A stretch of 64,000 bases of DNA, taken from contig CM060183.1 in assembly GCA_030549335.1 (NCBI GenBank), forward strand, positions 27,354,552-27,418,551, written 5' to 3'. Source of the DNA: Pontederia crassipes. Its lineage: Eukaryota; Streptophyta; Magnoliopsida; Commelinales; Pontederiaceae. Positions 46,925 to 59,600 of the stretch are shown here, piece after piece. The notes under the pieces are model-generated. The model did not search any database, was not told where the DNA came from, and saw only the letters and a program-made list of their open reading frames with translations. Made by a program: the position numbers and the translations under genes. Positions within the stretch are counted from its first letter, which is position 1. The number at the start of each line of letters is the position of its first letter.

Positions 46925-49500
46925 TCAATCTTCTGCTTGAATTGCCACAAAGCTTCGGCAACCCCCCAACTTGTATCGAGCGTCCAGTCTTCCGCTCCAT
47001 CGAACAAGGTACTCCTTTTGATTCTTCACATGATCGACGAACACTTCTTTGACTTGGTCACGGATGGCCGGCAGAGCGCGGTCTGAAACCCCCACGCTCG
47101 GGATCTTTAGGATCTTCGATGAAAAACTTAAGCAAGCTGACATGGAAGATAGGGTGTTGTTGCATCTGCGGTGAGAGCCCAAGCTTGTAGGCCACCTTAC
47201 CTAACGAGGCCCTTGTGGAGATTTTTCCTGCTTAGTCGAAGATGTTGAACCAACTTTACAAGGACTAAATCTTTGACCTTAAAGTTGACGTCTCGTCAGC
47301 AGTCCATTTTTTCATGCGCTTCATTGCCTTGTGCAAACATGTCCGAGCCATATCGTTCTGCTCATGCCATTCCCTCACCATGATGAGCGGTAGGGAGTTT
47401 GCTACCATAATAAGTGGCGATGGCCCGCGGAGTGAGAAGTTACTGCCTCATCATTATCTCGAATGGACTCCGATTGTCTGACTCAGTCTGCTATAAGTTG
47501 TGAGAGAATTGCACGATGTCGAATAGCTTCGTCCAGTCCTTCTGATTGGCACTCACATAGTGTCGCAAGTAGATACAATTCACCCTTTCAGTTTGACCGT
47601 GGGTGAAGTGTGGTGGAGAAATGCAGGTTGGAGCCCATCATCTTGAACAATTTCTTTCAGAAGTTGCCAATGAAACACCTATCTCGATCACTGACTATGC
47701 TTTGGGGAAGTCATCAATACTTCACCACATGCTTTATGAATAACTCTGCAATTTCAATGACAGGGCAACTCGCGGAGCCAACAACGAAGATGGCATACTT
47801 GGATAACCGATCAACGACCACCATGATGGTACCCACACCTTCAGGCTTGGGCAAGCCCGTGAAGAAATCTATGATAACATCCTTCCATGGTCGCTTTGGA
47901 ATAGGAAGAGGATCGATAAGTCCATCAGACGCTTGATTATACTTTCGTCTTGTTGGCAAACGAGATATGTCTTCACAAAATCTTCAACATCGTCCTCCAT
48001 CCTTGGCCAAAAGTAATTATCTTCGATGAGTGCCAACATGCGACGAATGCCTGGATGTCCCACCCACTTGAATTCATGACACTCTTGCATGATGGCGTGC
48101 CACAAGTTGTCGAACAGATATGACATTCCTTGGTGAAGATCAACCCATCTTCCACCCAAAATCAGCGTGTCTTGTCCTCGTTTGCTTGCTCTAACAAATT
48201 CTTCGCCGTGGGATCTGACTCCAACCCTTTCTTGTTCCTCTCGGTAAGATCGGTCCGAGAGGAGCTCATGGATGTCAATTTTGCACGTTGGTTGAGGGCA
48301 TCGACAATGACATTCATGCTGTCGGGCTTATACTCTACGACGTAGTTGAACTTTTCCATAAAATCATTCTAGTTGGCGAGAGCTTCTTCTCCGTCTCGAA
48401 GTAGTTGGTCACGACATTGTCCGTCTTGATATGAAATCACGACCCAAGTAGGTAGTATTGTCATGTCCTAAAGTAATGGATCACCACGATCATCTCCTTC
48501 TCCTGAATGACATAGCGTTGCTCCGTGTCATTAAGTTTGCGATTCTCGAATGCCATGAAATGCCTCTCATGCATAAGAATTTCTCCGATAGCATAGTTAA
48601 AAGCATCTATCTATACCTCATAAGGCTTGGTGTGATTTGACAGAATGAGCACCGGTTTTTTCATCATGGCCCTCTAAAAGGTGTCGAACGCTTCTTAACA
48701 TGTAAGCGTCTACTCTCACTGCACATTCTTCCGAAGAAGGTTCATTAAAAGAGTCATCACATGTGAATATCTCTTAACGAACTGTCTGTAGTAGTTCTTT
48801 AGGCCAAAGAACGAACGTAGATCGAGAACCTACTTGGGCGGCTCCTACTCCGTGATGGCTCAAATCTTCGCGCCATCCATCTTCAGCTTGCCACTTCCGA
48901 CGACATGTCCCAAAAAGCGCACTTACAGTTGAGCAAAGTTACTCTTCGCCCATAAGACGTAGAGCTAGTTTTGCCGCAACACCTCGAACACTTGTTGAAT
49001 GTGCTTGATGTGCTCCTCCAAAGTGCGTCTGTATATCATGATGCCGTCGAGATAGACAACCATGAATCTGTAAAGGAAATGTTGCAATACCTTATTCATG
49101 AGGGTGAAAAAAATTGCCAGGGCATTGATGAAGTTGAAAAACATAACGAGAAACTCGAATGAGTCATATCTTGTGACACACGCCATCTTCTGGACATCTT
49201 TTTCAACAATTCTGACTTGCCAATAGTCCGAACGAATATCCAATTTGGTAAACCATCTTACACCACCAAGTTGGTCGAATAAGTTGCCACAAGGAGGATG
49301 GGGTACTTGTTCTTCATCGTTAGTTTGTTAAGCGCCCAATAGTCGATGCACATTCGTAGGATCCATCATGCTTCCTTTGAAATAGAATCGGGATGCCATG
49401 TGGAGACTTCGATGGCCGAATGTATCCTGCATCCAATAGTTTGATTAATTGCTTACGAAGTTCTACGAGTTTTTGAGGGATCTGATAAGGAACTCCATGC
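46925..49500 (-). pseudogene. chromovirus 1 pol remnant: RT, RNase H, integrase, chromodomain-like tail
   Basis: Domains read from high to low coordinates in broken frames. RT: ~49500-48965, with [14 protein letters not shown] and the block YDSFEFLVMFFNFINA; the active-site motif reads YLDG, so a catalytic Asp is lost. RNase H region: ~48700-48160, poorly kept. Integrase: 48159-47714, with the zinc-finger stretch HPGIRRMLALIEDNYFWP (second-half Cys lost) and IIDFFTGLPKP of the catalytic core. C-terminal tail: ~47180-46925, where VDHVKNQKEYLVRWS is chromodomain-like. The CACTA element cuts the RT N-terminal part from the rest of the element. Confidence 0.8.
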
Positions 49501-49577
49501 ACTACTAGAAAAATGCTGATTACCATACGATTTTGAGGATAAGGAACTCCATGCACTACTAGAAAAATGTTGATTAC
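49484..49577. repeat. 54-bp tandem duplication of insertion site plus CACTA left end
   Basis: The sequence GATAAGGAACTCCATG followed by the first ~24 bases of the CACTA terminus occurs at 49484 and again at 49538. Thus host sequence, target triplet and terminus are all duplicated at the left border only. Confidence 0.85.
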
Positions 49578-51189
49578 CGACGGTCCGGACCATTGATAAT
49601 CAGCCTGAAAATCATCGGTAACGCAATTATCGACGATTTTACAGTCAGAACCGATCCGTCGGAAAAACGCTCGTCTCAAATTGATTTGCGACGGTCGAAA
49701 AAAATTCGTTGAAAATATTGACGGTCAGAATCATCGAAAAAAGTTCCGGCGGTTCGAACAGTCGAAAGTTTCCGACGGTTGCAATCGTCGAAAAAGGCCG
49801 ACGGTTCGAACCGTCAAAAGTTTTTGACGATCGCAACTGTCGAAACTTTTGACGGTCATCGCAACCGTCGATCTTTCGGCGGTCGCAACCGTCGCAAAGA
49901 TTTTTTTAAATATAAAAAAAATTAGCGGCCGAATCGGGCCGCGGCCAGCTCTGGCCGCTAGGGGCCGGATCCGTTGCCTGGAGCCAGATCTGGCCGCCGG
50001 CGCCGGATCCGGGCCGTTGGGGGCCCGATCCGGGCCACCGGCGTCGGATCCGAGTCGTTGGGGGCCGGATCCGGGCCGCTGGGGCTGGATCCGGCCGCCC
50101 GACGGCCGATCCTGCCGCGAGAGGTCGGATCCACCGCCAAGCGGTCGGATCCGAACACCCGACGTCCGATCCGGCCGCCCAACGGCCGATCCTACCGCGA
50201 GGGGCCGGATCCATCGCCAGGCGGCCGGATCCGAACACCCGGCGGCCGATCCGACCGCTGGGGGCCGGATCCGGCCGACAGTGGCCTCCGATCGGAGAGA
50301 GAAAGAGATAGAGACGCCGGCGTGAGAGAGGGTCGTCGGTGCGGGAGAGGATCGCTGGTGCGGGAGAGGATCGCCGGTGCGGGAGAGGGTCGCCGGCGTC
50401 CGGTTCGGGAGAGGATCGCCGGCGCGGGCCGGGAGAGGGAGAGGGAGAGGGAGAGGGGGGGGGGAGAGAGAGAGAGGAGAGGAGGAATTATATATAAGGG
50501 GAAAAGATGAGAGAAAGCGGGAAAAGAAAAAAAATGGGATAACGAAATTTTAATTACCGACGGCTTCGACCGTCGAAAACATAAATATTAACTATTTTTA
50601 AAATTACCGACAGTTGTGACCGTAAAAAATATATTTAGTTATATATAATATTTATTTTTTATTTTACTGACGGTTTGAACCGTTGATAATCCTTACCGAT
50701 GGTTGCGACGGTTTGGGCCGTCGCTAGTTATATTAATAAAATACTCCTCCAATGATATTATTATACACTTACCGACGGTTACGACCGTCGAAAATTGCGA
50801 CGAATTTTGCGACGGATGGATATCCGTCGGAAATATCGACGTTCCTAATCGTCCAAAAAATTAAATAATAATATAAAAAATACGTAATTTAGTTTTTCAT
50901 TTTCGACGGTCGTAACTGTTGGAAAATTCATCGAAAAAATTAAATAATAATATAACAAATTACATAATTTATTTTTTTATTTTTGACGGTCGTGACCGTC
51001 GAAAAATCCGTCGGAAATATCGACGTTCCAAATCATCGAAAAATTAAATAATAATATAAATCATTTCCGACGGTCATGACCGTCGAAAAATCCGTCGGAA
51101 ATGAAACCGTCGAAAAATCCATCGCAAATTGCGACGAATTTTGAACCGTCGGAAATTGTCCATCGGAAAATCACGATTTTCTTGTAGTG
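49554..51189. mobile_element. non-autonomous CACTA (En/Spm) element, copy 2, in chromovirus 1
   Basis: It begins CACTACTAGAAAAATG and ends TTTTCTTGTAGTG, with ATG on both sides (49551-49553 and 51190-51192) as 3-bp target duplication. Sub-terminal GACGGT..ACCGTC repeats fill both arms. A GC-rich core (about 49925-50290) is a tandem array of GCCGGATCCGGGCCG-like words followed by a purine-rich GAGAGAGGAG stretch. It is the same family as copy 1 (17552-18628) in the opposite orientation. There is no transposase; the long open frames in the core are compositional. A second copy of the left terminus lies at 49500-49523. Confidence 0.9.
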
Positions 51190-51299
51190 ATGTGAGGGGG
51201 GGGGGGCTTCGATCTTGGGACCAAGTCGATCACATGGTGCACTTCATGCTTCAGAGGCAATCGCTTTGGGAGCTCGGGGGCATGACGTTCGCAAAATTC

Positions 51300-53045
51300 T
51301 CAAGGGTCTCAAGAACTTTGGGAGGTGTTGGAGTGGAGTGCCCTAGATCTTCAAAGACGACGATCATCAAGAAGGTGTGCTGTCTTTGCAACCCCTTCGC
51401 CACTTGCATGGCAAAGAGGGCCTTTTGCTTTAGTTCTCCGCCTCATACAACCCGCCACCACTTCATAGTCGTCCACGGGTGTCATTTTCAGGTCGAAGCT
51501 TCCTGACCACTTGTCGATACGTACCTTCACTTGAGGACAAATTTCTATAGTCAAGATAGACTATGCATTCATCATCTTGAACATGACAGAAGTCTTCTTT
51601 AGTTGCAGCTTTAGCTTCTTTGCAACCACTTTTGACACGAACAACTCCGATGTTTCCGTGTTGACGAGGGCGTTGAAGACTTGCTCATTCAACTCGATGT
51701 TTGCATAAAGCCAAGCGACTGATGAAGAAAACTTTAAGGCGTTGATGGCACTGAGAACGTGCATCGAATTGAGACACACCTTCTTCTTCTCCTTCTCATT
51801 GGGACAATGCATGACGTTGACCATCGCCTTCTACGAGCAATCTCTTGTTCAATATGGATCCTTGCAAATGTAGCAAGCTTTAGTGGCTTTCCATCCCTCT
51901 TAAATGTATTGAACGACATCCTGTCCTGGTAGCCCTTCTCCTTATCTTGATAATGTAACTTGCCTCCTTGTGACTTGGGCTTCTCTCTCCCACCATTGCC
52001 CTTGCCCAATGGCTTTGGTGTTGGAGCGCTCATTTTGACAGACACCACGAGCGATTTAACAGCGACGACTAGCAAGCGAAGGTTAGGGCAATCTCATCGC
52101 TCTAATTTCGTCTTAGTCCAAGGCTTCAAACCCTTGACGAAGATCATCAGCAACGTGTCTTCGTCCACCTGAAAGTTCTATAGGTGGACGTACTCTTTCA
52201 ACGTACCCTTTTGACAAAAATGTTGAACAACACAATCTTGACCTCCAATCCCGATTTGATAGGGCAAAAATAGTTGGTAAGCTGTCTTTTGAAATCATTC
52301 CACCTCTTAATGGGATCGACATTGTCACGTTCCACACATCACAACCATAAGCTCATCGCATCTTGCAAGTAGAAGGATGCAGTCATTACCATCCTCACTT
52401 CTGAAGTCACGTCTAAGGCCTTCATGTGTTGTCGAACGTTCCACAGAAAGTCATTGATCTTCTTTGCTGATCTCTCGCTCTTGTATGGTCTTGGCTTTGG
52501 TACACTGTTTCTTGCATCATGCGGGGCGGACGTCTCGGGACGTCGCCCATCTCCATACCATCGCTTGAGCTCTTCTGGAAGGGTCTTGAGCTCTTGGTCC
52601 ATTTCGAACCTCATGTTTGAGAGTCCACTATCGAAGGACTCCCGCATGTCCATGATTGTCGTCTCACTCGAGTCGTGCATAGCACGACCAAGTCCCGCAC
52701 TACTTCTTCAATTTTCACTTGTGTGTTGCGAGTTGATCTTGCATCTCGTGAACGTTTAGCTAGAACTGACTGAGATGTTTCTCGAAGACGATCATGACGT
52801 CCTTTGATCAGGTCCACCCTCTCTCTTGACAACCCTTTTCGGTGTGGTGGAATCTTGGGTCATCTCCGAGTTTGATGTAATTTTCTCTTGATCATCAAAC
52901 ACCAAACTGAGCATCTCAGGAAAGCGGCTTTGATATCACTTGTTATGAAGTCATTTTTTGCTCGACTAATCCGTATGACGTCTAGACGTGGCCACCGTCT
53001 AGATAAGATCTTTTGTTGCGCTTTGCGGAAGCTTTCTTCTGCCAC
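51300..53045 (-). pseudogene. chromovirus 1 gag-protease remnant
   Basis: The protease region is 51824-51351: a FNALVNTETSELFVSK stretch stands where chromovirus proteases have an LVDTGA-type active site, so the catalytic Asp is gone, and VRIDKWSGSFDLKMTPVDDY is the expected downstream segment. The gag region (about 52832-52113) has an ELKRWYGDG.. linker and VRQHMKALDV..YLQDAMSLWL, as in gypsy gag capsid segments. Frames are interrupted. The order places the 5' end at the right LTR. Confidence 0.7.
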
Positions 53046-53979
53046 TTTTTTAATGCCATAATTTTAGTGGTCCCAAGCGAACGCTTCGACGAAGGCGTTT
53101 GTGAACAAACGAGCGCCTAGGCAGAACTCTCCATCTCTTAGGACGCTTCGGGATGCTTTATGGATTGTCACACCACGCTTGATGCTCAATGCTAAATTTT
53201 GAGAAGTTTTAAAATATTTGTTGAGTAAATAAAATGATTACAAAAGGTTTCGGGGGAGCTAGTCTCCCTTAATATACTATAATTTCGGAAGGTAGATTTG
53301 CGATATGTGATGTAGAAGATAATCTAGGGGGTACACTTTTCTGAAGTGTGTATTATAAAATTGTAATCACATGAGAAAATAAGGCTAAATTATAAAAGTG
53401 GGCTAAAAAATATAAACATGTAAGATAACTCAACGGTCGGGGCATGTGGTGAAGATCCCGGTGTTATGCCCTAAGTATCTGTCCCAGAAAACCCTAATTC
53501 ATGCAGCTCGACTGACCCTGCATGGACGACGATCAGCCCTCTTAGATGTGCCTTGGCCGCTTGCCGGACACGTCCCAAAGTGCATAACGAAATACTCACA
53601 TGAAAGGAGAGAAGAGAGGCTCTGAGTTAGAGGAAAACTAAATAACTTTATTGTGCAAAACTTGGATTATTACAAGCCCTGGATTACAATAGTTTAAATA
53701 GTGTCAAAGAAGTCCTACACATCTTCTATCTAGGTTCCTAACCCTACTCAGCCTGCAATAATTCTCTCTAGAAAAGCCTCTGCCAGTTAGAGAAGAACTA
53801 AGTCCTTGAAGACTCTAGGAAATCTAGGGATCAACCTCCTCGCTGAACCCTGCTGCACATCAGACCCATGCCTAGTCTGAGTTGAAGTCAGACTATGCCC
53901 GCTACTGCTAGCCTACTCGCGCGAGCGCCTGGGATGGTTACACCCGTGCCGGGGCATGCCGGTATGGAAGGGGGTGACA

Positions 53980-56600
53980 ATCCTCCCCATCAAAGGCGTT
54001 GCCGACCTCAGAAACTCTTGCTTCTCTTCTTGGGTCATCGAGGTGCTTATGTCATTCACCGCTCTTCGTGTCTCAATCATCCTTGAGGAGTCCTTCGCAT
54101 CTTCGTAGAACCTCTTCAACATGCTCACATGGAACACTAGATGGATTTGTCGCAAATTTTTGGGAAGCTCTACCTTGTAGGCCATCTTGCATACTCGCTT
54201 GGTGATGATGAAGGGACCCTCATACCTTCTTAGCAATTCCTGGTGTAGGATCCTAAGTGTTTTGTACTAGCACGTTCGTAACTTCACAAGAATCCTCTCA
54301 CACTTGAAATTTGATGTGTCTCCATTTTTGATCGATGAACATCTTCATTTTGCGCACAGACTTGTCCACGATGGCCCTTGACTCATCGAGGTTGTCCTCC
54401 ATCATCAAGTCACAAGGTACGCTACAGGACACTTCCCCATGTACCTAGCCACGAGTCCAGCTGGGGTCACATGCTGCCGCCTCATGACAATCTCGAATGC
54501 TCTTTGTTGCATTTTCTTGCTCTGCTGCATGTTGTAGTGAGAATTGTGCAACGCCTAGGATCTTGACCCAATCCTCTTGATTGCCCGCCACAAAGTGCCT
54601 TAAGTATATCTTCAAAAGGTTGGTTGGCCCTCTCCGTTTGACCATCCGTCTGGGGGCGGAAAGTTGTGGAGAAACACAACTATGTCCCCAGGAGCTTGAA
54701 GAGCTTCCTCCAAAAGTCTTCCGTGAACCTCGAATCATGGTCGCTGACGATGATCTCAAGTATGCCCCAGTACTTCACTACAAATTTGACAAACAAGCGG
54801 GCGATCTCTTCTGCCAAGCAATGCTTTGGGGCTGGGACGAAGGTTCCATACTTGAAAAACTTGTCGATCACCACCATGATCGATTCAGCTCCTCCAAATT
54901 TTGATAAGGTCGAAACGAAATCAATGGTCACCATCTGCCATGGACGCTCTAGAATAGGTAAGGGTTTCAGCAACCCTATCGACTTCTTCTGGTCAAGCTT
55001 GTCCTGCTGATAGTTGAGGCATGTGCGCACATACACCTCGACATTCTCCGTCATCTGAGGCCAGAAGTAGGAGTCCTCGACTAGCGTCAGTGTTTGGGTT
55101 GCACCGGGGTGGCCCGTCCACTTTGAGTCATGACAGTCCTTCAAGATCGATCGTCGTAGACCCTCCCATCGTGGAATGTACATTCGACGTCCCACTGTGA
55201 ACAACAACCCATCTTTTTTTCAAAATCATCGTGACTTGCCCTCATTCACAAGTCGAAGCATCTCTACCACTCGGGGGTCTTGGCTCAATCCCTCATGGAT
55301 TTGATCCTGAAAGTCCATGCGGATGGCACTTATCATCGCAAGCTACGCCTTGCAGCTTAGGGCGTCGACCACAACATTAGTTCGTCCCATTTTGTACTCC
55401 AAAACATACTCGAACTCCGCTAAGGAGTCCTGCCATCATGCTTGCTTCGGACTTAGCTTCTTCTGGTTTTGAAAATAGTGCCATGTTGTCTATTTTCACA
55501 TCGAACACGCTCCAAAAGATAGTGCCTACATGTTCGTAGACAATGCACCACGACTATCATCTCCTTGTCATGGATCGGGTATCGGTGTTCGGCATCATTG
55601 AGTTTTCGGCTCTCGAAGACCACTGGATGTCCCTCTTGCATGAGGATGCCACCCAATGCAAAGTCGGACGCATTTGTTTGCACCTCAAACGATCGTCCAT
55701 AATCGGGTTGACGCAAGCATGATTCCTCCGCCACTGCGTTCTTCAAGTCGTCGAATGCCCACTGTCACTTCTCCGACCAGACTCTCTTCACATTTTTCTT
55801 CAGAAGGTGGATAAGGGGTGCGGCCCGTCGTGAGTATCCTTCGATGAATTTCCTGTAGTAGTTGGCCAGCCCCCAAAACGACCGCATCTCTGGTACGCTC
55901 GTGGGCGGCTCTCAATCAAGGATGGCTTAAACCTTCGCCTTGTCCATGTTAATTGTCCCCGCTTTGATGTTGTGCTCAAAGAACATCACTTCCGGTTGGG
56001 CAAACAAGTATTTCTCCAACTTGGCAAATAGCTCATTTTCTCGCAGCAACCTAAACACCTCATCGAAACGTTTCACATGTCTTGCGAGGCTCTTCGAGTA
56101 GACCATGATGTTGTCCAAGTATACCTCCACACACTTGTCCAACAGTGGATGAAAGATTTTGTTCATCATTGTAAAGAAGGTTGCCGATGCATTTGTGAGG
56201 CCGAAGGGCATAACCAAGAACTCATATGCTCCATACCTCATCACACATGTCATCATGACCTCGCCCCCTTCCGCAATCCTCAACTGCCAGTAGCCGGACC
56301 TCAGATCAATCGCACTTTTCAAGTCGGTTGAAGAGGTCTCTGATCAAAGGGATCAGGTACTTCTTCTGCACGGCAATCTTGTTGAGAGCCCGATAGTCGA
56401 TGTACATTCACAATGACTCATCTTGCTTCCTTTGAAACAAGATCGACACCCCATATTTCACCTTCGAGGGCTTGATGAACCTAGCTTTCAGCGACTCGCT
56501 TAGTTGTTTCCAAAGTTCCTCCAACTCCGAAGGTGCCATGTGATACAGTCCCATAGCCGGAGGATTAGCACCTGGTATCAACTCGATGACGTGATCGATA
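53980..56600 (-). pseudogene. chromovirus 2 pol remnant: RT, RNase H, integrase
   Basis: RT: about 56600-55927, including AIDLRSGYWQLRIAEGG and FLVMPFGLTNASATFFTMMN, with the active site reading YLDN in place of the usual double Asp. RNase H: 55746-55453 (TNASDFALGGILMQ). Integrase: 55207-54445, with the zinc-finger region WTGHPGATQTLTLVEDSYFW (one Cys changed to Tyr) and a core IDFVSTLSKFGG..ESIMVVIDKF. A C-terminal segment at about 54236-53980 (RRYEGPFIITKRVCKMAYKV) follows. Frameshifts separate the pieces. An 18-base G run (56605-56622) lies upstream of the RT. Confidence 0.82.
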
Positions 56601-56604
56601 TCTC

Positions 56605-56622
56605 GGGGGGGGGGGGGGGGGG
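56605..56622. repeat. G18 homopolymer
   Basis: An uninterrupted run of 18 G on the plus strand interrupts the protease-RT linker of chromovirus 2. A shorter run of 11 G lies at 51196-51206 beside the CACTA right end. Such runs are error-prone in sequencing, so the exact length is doubtful. Confidence 0.8.
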
Positions 56623-56798
56623 AGAAAGTTTACTTGGCGGCTCTGGTGGCATTACATCCTTGTATTGCTTCAAAAGCCTCTTCACTTCATCTGGCACGTC
56701 GTGGACTTCAAGACCGGTCTTGTTAAGTTTCAAGGCCAATAGGTAGGTTACTTCATTCCGACGCATGCAGCTATTAAGTTGCATGATCGAAAGTATCC

Positions 56799-58997
56799 GG
56801 ATAAATTACACTAATGGTCCCCCAACTTTGAGTCTATTTCCAACTGGTCTCCCAACTTCAATTTGTAACCAGAACGTTCCTCATCTTCTATTTTCTTTCA
56901 CGATTAGTCCTCTTGACCAGTGATAGTCGGTTTCCCGATTGCCTTGCATACGTGGCTGACACGTGAGTCATTTCTCTCTCATCCACGTCATTTAACGCTC
57001 CAAACCAGGTAAATTACACGGATCGTCCTCCAACTTTGAGTCGATTTCTAAACAGTCCTACAACTTTGATATTATTGCACGATTCATCCACTTGACCGGT
57101 AAGAAATAGTCTCTCGATTATCTTACGATGTGACATAATAAAATATAATAAAAAAGTTTAACTAGCTGACATCATATAATAAAAAATATTATAAAACTTT
57201 AAGGACGCGGATGAGCTGACAGAGGGCGGTGTCGGTTCCCCTCTCCAAGCTCGCCCTTTGGCGAGCTGGCATAGGGGCACCCCCCCTCTCCGAGCTCGCC
57301 TACTGGCGAGCTTCGCACAAGGGGCGCTAACGAACTCTCGCGAGTTCGTCGGCGGTCCTATCATTTTTATGTTTTATAGTTTCTCAACTTTGAGTCATTT
57401 AGGGTCATCGACGAGCTCGTGAGGGGGCATTGGCACCCCTTGTGCAAAGCTTGCCAGTGGGCGAGCTTGGAGAGGAGGGTCGGCACCCCCTATGCCAACT
57501 TGCCAAAGGGCGAGCTTGGAGAGGGGGCCGACACCCCCCTCTGTCAGCTTCGTCAGCGTTCTTAAATTTTTATAATATTTTTTTATTGTGCGATGTCAAT
57601 TAGTTAAATTTTTTATTATATTTTATTATGCCATATCGCAAGATAATCAGGAGATTATTTTTATCGGTCAAGTGGATGAATCGTGCAATAATATCAAAGT
57701 TGGGGGATTGTTTAGAAATTGACTCAAAGTTGGGGGACGATCCGTGTAATTTACCTGGTTTGGAGCGTTAAATGACGTGGATGACTTAAATGACATGGAT
57801 GAGAGAGAAATGGTTCATGTGTCGGCCACGTATGCAAGGCAACCGGAAAACCCACTATCACCGGTCAAGAGGCGTGCAAGAAAATAGAAGATGATGGACG
57901 TTCTGGTTACAAATTGAAGTTGGGGGACCAGTTAAAAATTGACTCAAAATTGGGGGACCATTCATGTAATTTACCCCGTCATTTAAGTCATCTACATCAT
58001 TTAACACTCCAAACCAGGTAAATTACACGGATCGTCCCCCAACTTTGAGTCAATTTCTAAACAGTCCTCCAACTTTAATATTATTGCACGATTCATCCAC
58101 TTGACGGTAAGAAATAATCTCTCGATTATCTTACGACGTGTATAATAAAATATAATAAAAATTTTTAACTAGTTGACATCACACTATAAAAAAATATTAT
58201 AAAAATTTCAGGGCGCGGACGAACTGGCAGAGGAGGATTGTCAGCCCCCCTCTCCAAGCTCGCCCTTTGGCGACTGGCATAGGGGGCGTCGGCCCCCCTC
58301 TCCAAGCTCGTCCACTGGCGAGCTTCGCACAAGGGGCGTTAACGCTCCATCGCGAGTTTGACGTCACTCCTATCATTTTTATTTTTTATAATTTCTCAAT
58401 TTTAAATCGCTTAGGGTCGTCGACGAGCTCGCGAGGGGGCATTGACGCCCCTTGTGCGAAGCTCGCCAGTGGGCGAGCTTGGAGAGGGAGGCCGACTCCC
58501 CTCCTCTGCCAGCTCGCCAAAGGGCGAGCTTAGAGAGGGGGGCCGACACCCCTCCTCTGTCAACTCGTCCGCGCCCTGAAATTTTTATAATATTTTTTAT
58601 TGTATGATGTCAACTAGTTAATTTTTTTATTATACTTTATTATGCGACGTCGCAAGATAATCGGGAGACTATTTTCTATCGGTCAAGTGGATGAATCGTG
58701 CAATAATATCAAAGTTGGGAGACTGTTTAGAAATCGACTCAAAGTTGGGGGATGATATGTGTAATTTACCTAGTTTGGAGCATTAAATGAAGTGGATGAC
58801 TTAAATGACGTGAATGAGAGAGAAACTGCTCATGTGTCGGCCACGTATGCAAGACAACCGGGAAACCTACTATCACCGATCAAGATGACTAATCGTGCAA
58901 GAAAATAAAAGATGAGTGACGTTCTGATTACAAATTGAAGTTGGGGGACTAGCTGAAAATTAACTCAAAGTTGGAGAACCATTCGTCTAAATTATCC
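56799..58997. mobile_element. palindromic Mutator-like (MULE) non-autonomous element, two head-to-tail foldback units
   Basis: The left end GGATAAATTACACTAATGGT and the reverse complement of the right end (GGATAATTTAGACGAATGGT) form a terminal inverted repeat that continues through CCAACTTTGAGT. Both ends are flanked by the 9-bp direct repeat AAAGTATCC (56790-56798 and 58998-59006), the length typical of Mutator-like elements. The interior is two palindromes in tandem: 56799-57975, with arms meeting near 57390, and 57976-58997, with arms meeting near 58410. Arm-centre words are GCTCGCCCTTTGGCGAGCTG and its relatives. The second unit lacks most of one outer arm. There is no transposase. It disrupts chromovirus 2 between protease and RT. 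Confidence 0.88.
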
Positions 58998-59120
58998 AAA
59001 GTATCCTGAACTTAATGTTGGCTCTCGTCACGGCCACTTCATGCTATGCTTTCCGAAACAAAAAACGTAATCCCTTCTAGGTTAGCCTTACCTCGTGGAA
59101 TGCATTCAGGAACTCCATGT

Positions 59121-59600
59121 CTAGAACGAACTTATGGTCGTCCATATTGACGATCGTCTTAGTGATTGCTCCTTCCCAATATCTGACCTTCCGTGGACGT
59201 CCTTGGTCGTACCAAGGATCGGTTCTGAGGCAGCGTTCATGATGTTGATCAGGTCTGGTTCCTTGACATACTCAATGCCAAGTCGTGCCGCTTCCTGGGT
59301 GGCCATGAAGTTGTGCGTGGCCCTAGTGTCCACCAGGGCGGACGGAGTGTGGTTATTCGCTACGACCTCCACGAATATTAGGCCCTTCGTAACCTTTTTC
59401 ACATCCTTCGTCGAAAGTGTTGCGACAGTAGTCGTCAAGACCATTATAGATCTCATGTGTGCAGCACCCTCCTCGTTGTCCGGAGTAGACACCATGATCG
59501 AGAGATTTGCCTTTTTGTCGTAGTCTCTTGCGTAGTGCGGCCTACCACAGAGATAGATCTTACCGTCTTTTTGGAGTCACCCTTCGATGTCATCGTCTTC
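59121..59600 (-). pseudogene. chromovirus 2 protease and zinc-knuckle remnant
   Basis: The segment LVDTRATHNFMATQEAARLG matches a retroviral-type aspartic protease active-site region with one changed residue (DTR where DTG is usual). Upstream on the minus strand (about 59500-59560), CGRPHYARDYDKKANLS resembles a gag zinc knuckle with missing Cys. The rest of gag is absent. Confidence 0.72.

Noticed and set aside
49849-50510. Open frames up to 178 codons in the CACTA core
   Set aside because: They are produced by a GC-rich tandem array (GGATCCG words) and are Arg/Pro/Gly-rich on both strands; no transposase or captured gene is recognisable.
58267-58533. 88-codon frame in the MULE
   Set aside because: It arises from palindrome-centre repeats (GCTCGCC words); the peptide is repetitive and present in mirror image on the other strand.
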